A DNA stretch of 64,000 nt, taken from contig JAUIZM010000019.1 in assembly GCA_030848705.1 (NCBI GenBank), positions 1,736,001-1,800,000 of the forward strand. Reading direction: 5' to 3'. The DNA is from Heracleum sosnowskyi. Taxonomy: Eukaryota; Streptophyta; Magnoliopsida; Apiales; Apiaceae. Below, piece by piece: positions 55,527 through 64,000 of this stretch. Under the pieces are notes generated by a model. That model was not told the origin of the DNA, ran no database searches, and saw only the letters and a list, made by a program, of their open reading frames with translations. The position numbers and the translations under genes were made by a program. Every line of letters starts with the position of its first letter. Position 1 is the first letter of the stretch.

Positions 55527-56467
55527 CTAGCTTAAAATCGGTGTGATGCACCGATTGTTAATAGTTATATTATTATTATTTTTTTAATTGTATTTGTTAA
55601 AAAAATAAGTAGGCGTGTTAAAATAGCTAAATACTTTTAATTAATTAAAAACATTAAAACAAATTTTAAAATAAATAAGTAAGGGTTTGCTCGTTTTATT
55701 TTTGGAAAAGGAGGGGTTTTATTATGGAAAAATAAAAAAATGTAACATATATTTAGTTTAAAAAGGTAAATGCCGTGATATTTTTGGAAAATGAGGTTTT
55801 AAAATTTAATAATTTAAATTATTTAAATAGGTTTTAAAATAAATAAGTAAAGGGTTTGTCCGTCATATTTTTAGAAAAAGAATGGATTTTAGTGAGAAAA
55901 ATAGAAAAAGGCAATTGAAAAAGGCAATTTCCCGTGATATATTTAGAAAATGAGGAAATTTATTAGAAAAAATATATAATGTGTTTTAGCTAAAAAGGTA
56001 ATTGGTTATAAATAGGTATTTGATTATTTATATTTTAATATTTTTAGTAATTACATTTGTTAAGAAAAATAAGCAGGCATGTTTAAATAGGTAAACTTTT
56101 TAAAAAACAATTATAATATTAGGTTTAAAACTAAATAACTAAAGGTTTGTCCGTGATATTTTTGGAAAATGAGGGGTTTTAGTAAGGAAAAATAAAAAAA
56201 CTAACATGTTTTAGTTAAAAAAGGTAATTGCGCGTGATATATTTGAAAAAGTAGGGGAATTTGTTAGAAAAAATAAAAAAAAATGTATTTTAGGTGAAAA
56301 AGATAATTGGTTATAAATAGGTAATATTATTATTTAATAATATATTTCTATAAATAAGTAAGGTTAATTAAGTAAAATCATGAATTTAAGAAAGAACAAT
56401 TAAGTAAAATCATAACGTACCGATCAACAAAACTTTTAATGTTTCGTCTATTATATAATAGTATTGA
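55527..56467 (-). mobile_element. Non-autonomous Helitron candidate (unit 2), intact 3' hairpin
   Basis: Minus strand: starts TCAATACTATTATATAATAG at 56467; ends with an 8-bp stem (AATCGGTG/CACCGATT, + strand 55536-55556, loop TGATG), a 5-nt spacer and CTAG (55527-55530), followed by T. This is a textbook Helitron 3' terminus and supports the unit 1 call. Confidence 0.7.
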
Positions 56468-57374
56468 TATGCTTTTAATATAGAGAATAAGTAAACTCGC
56501 ATCTCACATAATTAACTTTCATGAGTTATTCAATAAAACGACTTCATATAATAAAATATTTTGCAGATTAATATACTATCTAAAAAGATTGTGCATCTCA
56601 AAAGATTGTATGAATCAAATTTTATTCAATATCATAGGAAAATTATCTAGATGCGTCTAAGGTTCCTTATTCTCTTTAATATATTAAACAAAATATGTAT
56701 AGAACACTTAACATAAAAAATATTAAATCACAGAATACAAAAAATTGAAAATATAGAATGATAAATACATATAGAACACACAATAAAAATTATAAAATAT
56801 ACACAAATTTAGTGAAAACACAATAAAAATTATAGAACATAAGAAATTTTAAAATACAAAAATTACGTGGCATAAAAATTATAGTTTCAAAAATCTGCAA
56901 CACAAAAAATTATAGAATACAAAATATAATAATCATAAATAACTATTAAATTGTTGAGCCTAGTCATAAAAATATTAAAGCACCAAATTACTAAATTAAA
57001 AAGTAAGAGAATATGAACAATTAAATAAGTATATATAAACACTTGAAAATTTGCAAAAATAAAATTTGATGTACAGAGAACTTAGATTCTAAAAGAAATT
57101 AGTAAAAACGTGGTGTAGTGTAGGTAATGAAAACATAGGTATATAGAGGGTAAATCTGAACAGTAGGTTTTAAAAGAGATCAAAGGAAAAGGTGGTGCAA
57201 TGTATGTAGACACCTAACCACAGATCAAGTGAAAAGGTGGTGCACTGTATATAGACACCTATACAGAGATCAAGTGAAAACGTGGTATGTATATAGACAC
57301 CTAATATCATCTGGGTCACTCACACTTATATACATAGAATACATTTCTCAGTCATTTTCAAAGCAAAAACAAAA
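56468..57374. other. AT-rich region upstream of the second AP2-like copy
   Basis: Copy of 34172-35071, with the three ~45-bp repeats complete (57177-57303) and the TATATA box before the ATG at 57375. Confidence 0.5.
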
Positions 57375-58944
57375 ATGGACCATTTTTCATTTTCTTGTGC
57401 AAATCCATCAAGTGAAAGCATTTCTCATACCATAAGTTGTAAGAAAAACAATCTTAAGGATGTTGAAGAGGGTGACAGTGCCCCTGCAATAGAACATCCA
57501 TTTACAAAGGAGTTACCAAGTATAGATCTTGCTCTTTTACTTTTAACACACACATAAACTCCGTACAAAATTAACAAATCTTTTCTTTATCAATATTATT
57601 CAATTATTGATGTTAGAATATTTTGTTTTTTACTAATTTGAGTAGAACAAAATAACAATTTTTTGGTTTTTACATTTGTTGAGAATATGTTAATTTGAAT
57701 TGAATATTTTGTATTGGATTTTATTTTGTAATGTGTTTGAATGGACAGACATAAATTGTCCGAGAGATATGAGGCTCATCTATGGGATAGGGGTGCATCT
57801 AATGATAGCCAACAAACAAAGAAAGGAAGACAAGGTAAAATTCATTTTTTTTTGTTTATTTGAATAACCAATTATACAAGATATGAGGCTCATCTATGGG
57901 ATAGGGGTGCTCATGCTTACGATCTTGCTGCTCTCAAATATTGGGGACTTGCTACTATGCTCAATTTTCCCGTACTTAGATTTTTCTTTATATATTCCTT
58001 TAATAACATTAAATATTTAATAAATATAAAGTTTAATTAATTCGGTTCAATTTTTTTGATTAACGGATGTATCATATATATTGTTAAAAACTGCAGGTAG
58101 AATTATACGAAAAAGATATTGAAGAAATGAAAAATTCAACAAAAGAAGAGTATGTAGCTTCTCTAAAGAGAAAAAGCTCTGGATTTTCTTGGGGAGCTTC
58201 AAAATACAAAGGAGTATTCAAGTAATAGCTTTCACCTTTTTAGAAATTATACTTATGAATAATTTTTCAATTAGTTTTTGGACAAAGCTAGACTGTGTAC
58301 AACGAGTAATGATAGAGATTTATAATAGCATTCATGCACTATATGTTATAACAATTGTTAATATTACGAGAAATGGACAAGAACACTCAAATTCACATTG
58401 GTATAGAAAAAATAATTTGAATCTCAGTTACCATCTCAAATAACACACAAATGCATTGTTTTTTTTTCCAAAAGTAGGTGGGGTCCATGGGACCAATATT
58501 AATTTTATCATCCTAAAATAATCGTCATAACTTTCATAATTTTCATATATTGATCAAATGCGATTTAACATTTTTGATATGCATCCTTCTTATTTTTATA
58601 TAAATGCCTGATTTTTATTTGATTCTGTTTAGTAAAATATTAAATTAAAAAATTTATTGAAATACATTGCATATTAATTATTTGCAAAAAAAAAAAATTA
58701 TTTGATTTTTTAAACAAACTGATATTTTACGTTATAATCTATACAAATTACCAAAACATATATTTAACTAGTTATGTTAGTTGAATATAATTTTCAATTA
58801 ATATAAATGAGATTATCAAAATTTAATTTGAAACAAAAATATTGAAATTGATAACCTTCATATGGTCATATAGGCACCAACTTAGATGGGAAGCTCGAGT
58901 TAAACGCATGGACGGAAAGAGATATACATACTTGGGGAAATACG
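57375..58944 (+). pseudogene. AP2/WRINKLED1-like gene, second copy, internal deletion
   Basis: Exon 1 57375-57519 and exon 2 57749-57834 as in unit 1. The next intron, the 9-nt micro-exon and the start of exon 4 (205 bp of unit 1, 35573-35777) are missing, replaced by about 32 bp that repeat exon 2 (AGATATGAGGCTCATCTATG and onward). Exon 4 resumes within AHAYDLAALKYWG, without a splice acceptor. Exons 5 (58097-58221) and 6 (58874-58944) remain, with one Ile-to-Val change in exon 6. Domain 1 cannot be assembled, so this copy is dead. Exon 1 shares the frame problem of unit 1. Confidence 0.75.
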
Positions 58945-61430
58945 GTATGATTTATAACTTTACACATGTATCAATTTTCGGCATATACTCACATTGCATA
59001 GTTCGCATTTTCATATGTTTTATATTCATGTGTAATAAATGGCTATTAGAATAAAAAAATATAAATATAAATAGTGTGGGTTTACTTGTATATGTTTAAT
59101 CTCAAAAAGATGAGACTCACACCCTTAATTACAAATACTTAGAAATCTTTTTCATTATCAAGACTATGTTCTAATTAAGCAATTGTACAATTGAAATTTT
59201 AAGTTATTAAAAAGGTTATTAGTATTGATGGTTTCATAAATGTAAAAATTGAGATTGACATCTTCAAATAGAAAATATGAATAATTTGATAAAGGGGAGG
59301 AAATACAATTTTTAAACTACTATAATTCTTTCATTACAATGCAATGAGTTGGCAATAACATGGTAGGGATGTACGTTAAGGGCAATTAAAAATATATTTA
59401 TTAAGAACAACACATTTACCAACTTCTAGTCCCCTCTTTTCAACAATTGATTTATATATTTATTATTTCAATCACATTTCACCTATATAATTTCTAATTT
59501 ATTTCTAATTTCTATTTATTAATTTCATACACATCCCTAATTCATAGATTCAATGGTAATTTGTGTAAGTGAAACAAGTGATTTGGTAGAAACAAGAAAT
59601 TTCTAATCTAGTAAACTATTGTCTCCATTGGATTTATATTGATCACAATTCTTTTTTTGCATGTTTAAAAGTATGTCTCAAAAGTATTAAACGATTTTTC
59701 TTATGAACCAAATTAAATGTAAAATATGCTAATTTTTTCTAAATATATAAAGAAGTGAGGTTAAATTTGACGGTGAAACATTTCATTGCTAAATATTGAT
59801 GGTTGGGCAGAGGGAGTAGTAATCTGGTGCAAATGATCATAGATTACATATTTTATATAATATTAAATATAATTATATATCATTGGTTCATCTCTAGTTC
59901 TCATTTGAACATCAATATATATATACATAAATGTATGTGCATATAGTTACTCAAATGAGAATTCTAATTAAAATGAGATTTTGAGACACAGTTTTTGAAT
60001 TACTTTTATTCTAAATCATTAATTTAAATCCATTATCCTACCCCTCTACTTCGTTCTTCTTCCCTCATCCATCTATTACCACCAACCTTTGGCAGCCACC
60101 ACCACCACCACCATCGCTGCACAGTCACACTTGGGAAAGCATAAAAAAATCAAGATTCAATACTTATATTTGAAATTCCCTAAGGTGATGATTTTCCTTG
60201 AATTCTAGTGTATTTTTTTTTTACTTTTTGTTGATTTGTGTTGATTTTATGGTGATTCCGAGTTGTACTTAATGATTATGTAAATATGGTGGGCTATAGA
60301 CGGTGAGGATGAGGGTGTTGGTGGTTGTGGAGATTTTTATTTGATCATGGTCATGGTTGATAGTGGTGGGGGGTTGCATCACCACGACCTAAAGTACGTA
60401 TAAACATATTGTAGCTTATATCATTGTGATTCATTTAAATGAGTAGTTCACCAAATATAATAAACACCTTATAATAGTTTCAGCAAGTGTATGATTTTGC
60501 ATTCTTTGCTAAAAGATATATATTCTATTTATATAGATCTAGCAATTCGCGCATGTCGTATATTTTTGTGTCGTGCACTTTCAGGTTTGGTGTAAATGAA
60601 TGCTAAAAACAAAACCAAACCATTTACGTTTGTGTACCTTTCGTGTCGTAAATCTCCCGTGTCATGTTTTCGTGTAATTTTAAATAAAAAATAAATATAA
60701 ATATTTAAATTTAGTTAAATTTTTACAAATATGTTTATAAATATGTACTTACATCATATTTACAAAAAATATTATAAAATATGTATAATTATGTAATAAA
60801 TATTAATTTATCTAATGTACATAATAAAAACTCTAATTTAAATATTAACATATAAATATATATTTATTTATGTCGTGTACTTCGTGTCATGTCGTATAAC
60901 CAAAGGGTAAACAAAAAATCGACACTAAATTTCGGTCGTATACATTCGTGTTCGTGTACTCCAAATACAAACACAAACACTAATTTTTCATGTCGTGTGA
61001 AAAATTGGTGGGTATATATTTATATTAATTTTGACAACGAGGGTCAAATCCCGAGTATTTTTTGAAAATCGGGTCAAGTCCCGATTCTGAGTCCGAATAA
61101 GCCGAAGCCTACTAGCCCAAATGCAGCCAACTTGGGTAACGACTAGCCCACCACATGCCCCCAAAAGATCATGATTTTTTGGTGCTTATTGGTAGTAATA
61201 CTTCGCCTTATAAACTAATCAGAAGTACCAAATCTACTCGATATGGGACTGAGATGTTACAAACTCCCCCACTCAATCTCCTGACATCCTCGCCAGGCCC
61301 TGAACAGATAGCCCATACGTCCAGATAGTTCCTCTCTAGCCATTGTGGGATAATAGCGGCTGTCTTCGTGTCCCCACCTCCGTACCTCCGTCCATTGTGG
61401 GATAAAATACCACCAGCTTTCGTGCCCCAC
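58945..61430. other. AT-rich region before the second Tat LTR
   Basis: Copy of 36815-39353, with an about 65-bp deletion near 60115 (the AC-run is lost) and an about 11-bp insertion near 60523. No gene. Confidence 0.45.
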
Positions 61431-61943
61431 TGATATGGGCTAAAAATAACCCTAGAAATATAATTAATGATGTATTAATTAGACCTAGATTGGTCCAAGA
61501 ATTAGGCCCAATAAATGAGGCCCGAAACCCTAATTATTTATTAATTTCGTAATTAATAAAAGGGGAAAATGTGCAGCTCATAAAAAGAGTCCAAATTGTG
61601 TCAACTTCATCAAAGAGTAGCCTCCAAGGCATACAAACCTAATAGGAGTCAGCCTCCTACAAAATAGGATTCACAATCCTGATCTAAGAAGGCGACTTGG
61701 CCCCCAAGTCACCTTATTCTACTCTAAATGCAGGGCTCCTGACGCCTATATAAAGGACCTGATCCTTCAATCAGAACTACGTTTTTTGGCTTGATTCTCA
61801 ATTACATTAATTGAGATACGTAGGCATCTTGTGAGGACCTGTGTAGTCACGAAACACGAGAGCAACCATTAAGACACGATTGTCCACTACCTTACATTAA
61901 ATACCCGCCGTCAATATCTAAACCTACTTTTCGTTCCACAACA
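61431..61943 (+). repeat. Tat 5' LTR (unit 2)
   Basis: Same 513 bp as unit 1 with few changes; followed by the primer-binding site TGGCGCCGTCTGTGGG at 61946-61961. Left end uncertain for the same reason as in unit 1. Confidence 0.55.
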
Positions 61944-61976
61944 TTTGGCGCCGTCTGTGGGAAGACAATAACAACC

Positions 61977-64000
61977 ATGGCTATAACACGAAGAACAGCA
62001 ACCGCTACTGGATCAACTGTCACCACCACTGTTCCGATCACCACAGAACCAGGGTCGTTACCCCTCACCACAGAGATGGTGTCTCAACCACTAGGGTCGT
62101 TACCCCTCACCACAGAGATGGTTTCTCAACCACTAGGGACGTTGCCCATCACCACGGAGGTAGTTTCTCAACCACAAGGGACGAATCCCCAAGCTTCCAT
62201 ACCTCAGAACGAGACTAACCCTCTTCAGATGGTTGTCTCGCCACTAGATCGCAACCTTCCCCGAGGAGCACAGATCTCCACAACCGTGCTCCCTATAAGC
62301 ACCAATCCTGCTTACGGACTACCTAACTATCCCCCTGAAACCGGAGGGAGTGGCCATGCCCCAATAATCCATGAACCATACGAACCACCCTACATTCGAG
62401 GATTGGGACCTGTCCCTGAAGGAAGATACTTGGATTATTTTGGGCCCTACTCTGATGACTACTCGTCTGATGAAGGACGAGATCGAGTACCCAGAAGAAG
62501 AGAGCCAGCAAAGAGCCCCTTGGAAGAAGGAATCGGGGGGCAACTACAAGGGCACCTATGACTGCCATGAAAAGGATAAGGGTTCATGAAGCTGAGATCC
62601 AGAAACTAAAGAAAAACATAGAGATAGAGCAACAAAGGAGGCAGACTCAGCCTTCGAACCAAGGGGCAGGAGATGTCCCCATAATTGATTTAAGAACACC
62701 TTCAAGGAGGCAAGAAGGAGCTAGGGCTCCAAGGACGGAGATTCCCAAGTCAGATCCCCGTGTTTTAACACAACTGGGTGACCCAGACGATCCTATTCCA
62801 CCCTTCACTGAAGAAGTAATGGACGCTCACGTATCAAGGAAATTCAAGATGCCTACTATCAAGGCATATGACGGAACGGGTGATCCCGCAACCCACGTGA
62901 GGACTTTTTCGAATGCACTGTTGCTGCAACCAGTTACCGATGCCCTTAAATGTAGGGCATTTCCTCAAACCCTGGCTGGCATGGCCCAAAGATGGTATAG
63001 TCGTTTGCCGCCCAACTCTATCAGTAGTTTTAGGGACCTGAGCACAGCTTTCATCAACCAATTCATCAGTGGACGAGTACATGAGAAAAGCTCTGCTTCA
63101 CTCATGAATCTGACCCAAGGAAAGAACGAGACATTGAGAGATTATCTCAAGCGTTTCACCAAGGAGACGTTGAATATACCTGATCTAGACAATAAGGTAG
63201 CTATGATAGCCCTTCAACAAGGAACCACGGATGTCTTTTTCAAGATGTCGTTGGCTAAACACCCTCCTGAGAGCATGATTGAGCTCCAACAGAGGGCTGG
63301 TAAGTACATCAAAGCTGAGGAAAGCATGAAGAAAACTGACACCCCCACCCTTGGCGGTGGCAACAATGGTGGCTCAAAGAAGCGAAAGACGGAGCAAGAG
63401 TATGATGTCGAGGACAAATATCCTCGTACGATTAGAGACTCTGATTCAGCTCCAAGGAAAAACAATCCAGGCACGAAATTTACTGAATATGCAAGGTTGA
63501 ATGCTCCAAGGAGTCAAATCCTTTATGACATTGAAAAAGATAGAGACTTCCGATGGCCGAAGCCACTAAGGGGAGATCCTGAGAAGCGAGATAAGAACAA
63601 GTATTGCAGGTATCATAAAGACTCGGGCCATGATACTGATGATTGTAGGCAACTCAAGGACGAAATTGAGTTTCTGATTCGAAAAGGAAAGTTGAACAAA
63701 TTCACCAGGGATGAGGACAGGAACCCCCCTAGGAGAGACTATGATAGAAGGGATGGGGACCGAGATCAAGGTCGTAACCCACAACCCCGAGGGCCAGTAA
63801 TCAACATGATTTCAGGGGGACCAACCGCGGTAGGAACCACTAGGAACTCTCGGAAGGCTTATGCCCGAGAAGTAATGCATATTGTTGGAGAAGCACCCAA
63901 GCGTGCAAAAACTGAGATGTCGATTGGATTCGATGACTCGGACCTTGAAGGGGTGAAGTTCCCCCATGACGATCCTTTAGTGATAGCCCCCGTGATTGGA
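61977..64000 (+). pseudogene. Tat gag-protease, second copy, frameshifted, cut by window end
   Basis: Identical layout to 39900 onward. One A is missing near 62500 (AGAAGAAGAGAGCC against AGAAGAAGAAGAGCC), which ends the first frame at 62561. The gag domain, the knuckle-like CRYHKDSGHD and the approach to the protease continue in the shifted frame to the window end. It is therefore broken while unit 1 is open. Confidence 0.85.

Larger units (their letters stand above)
44201..64000. repeat. Tandem duplication, unit 2 (runs off the window)
   Basis: Second copy of 21900-44200 in the same order and orientation. It reaches the equivalent of 41924 at the window end. Private differences include a shorter GTGAAACGTAACC region near 54190, changes at the Helitron 3' end, the AP2 deletion at 57876, an about 65-bp deletion near 60115, an insertion near 60523 and a frameshift in the Tat gag at 62500. 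Confidence 0.9.

Overview
The window is a piece of a large, repeat-rich flowering-plant nuclear genome, most likely a eudicot. No cellular gene in it is convincingly intact. Almost everything identifiable is an LTR retrotransposon: two Ty1/copia elements, two chromovirus (Tekay/Del-like) Ty3/gypsy elements and one Tat-type Ty3/gypsy element. There is also a non-autonomous Helitron candidate, a decayed DUF4283/zinc-knuckle ORF, and a partial AP2/WRINKLED1-like transcription-factor gene. The species cannot be told from the sequence; the reading rests on plant-type LTRs, primer-binding sites for initiator tRNA-Met, and plant intron structure.

Left part (1-27411), nested elements. Copia-A (1-6883, 5' end outside the window) has a broken pol, then an intact 1214-codon ORF of unknown function, a polypurine tract and a 545-bp 3' LTR. 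It sits inside the 5' LTR of Gypsy-1 (6884-12941). Gypsy-1 is cut off in its RNase H region and joined to the gag of Copia-B, which lies on the minus strand. Copia-B is itself split by Gypsy-2 (13594-25142), flanked by a perfect 5-bp target duplication (ATTGT). The Copia-B reading frame is continuous across the insertion. The rest of Copia-B (gag, primer site, 1.75-kb LTR with a 33-bp repeat array) runs to 27411 and abuts the DUF4283 relic.

Middle part (27412-44200). The relic is followed by AT-rich sequence, the Helitron (33236-34171), the AP2-like gene (35072-36814, six exons with conserved splice phases including a 9-nt micro-exon), more AT-rich sequence, and the 5' LTR and gag-pro-RT-RNase H part of a Tat element.

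Right part (44201-64000) is a second, near-identical copy of 21900-44200. The 22.3-kb tandem duplication has its breakpoint inside two unrelated retrotransposons. Its junction at 44200/44201 fuses the Tat archaeal-type RNase H in frame to the chromovirus integrase, giving an open 1583-codon chimeric ORF. The second copy runs off the window in the Tat protease region.

Order of events inferred: Copia-B inserted next to or into the relic; Gypsy-2 inserted into Copia-B; the 3' end of Gypsy-2 was lost with a short filler; the Tat element inserted; the block was then duplicated in tandem. After duplication the copies gained private lesions, notably a 205-bp deletion with a templated filler in the second AP2 copy. 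Copia-A inserted into Gypsy-1 independently, and its date relative to the other steps is not visible. No gene pathway operates here beyond retrotransposon replication functions, all of them damaged.
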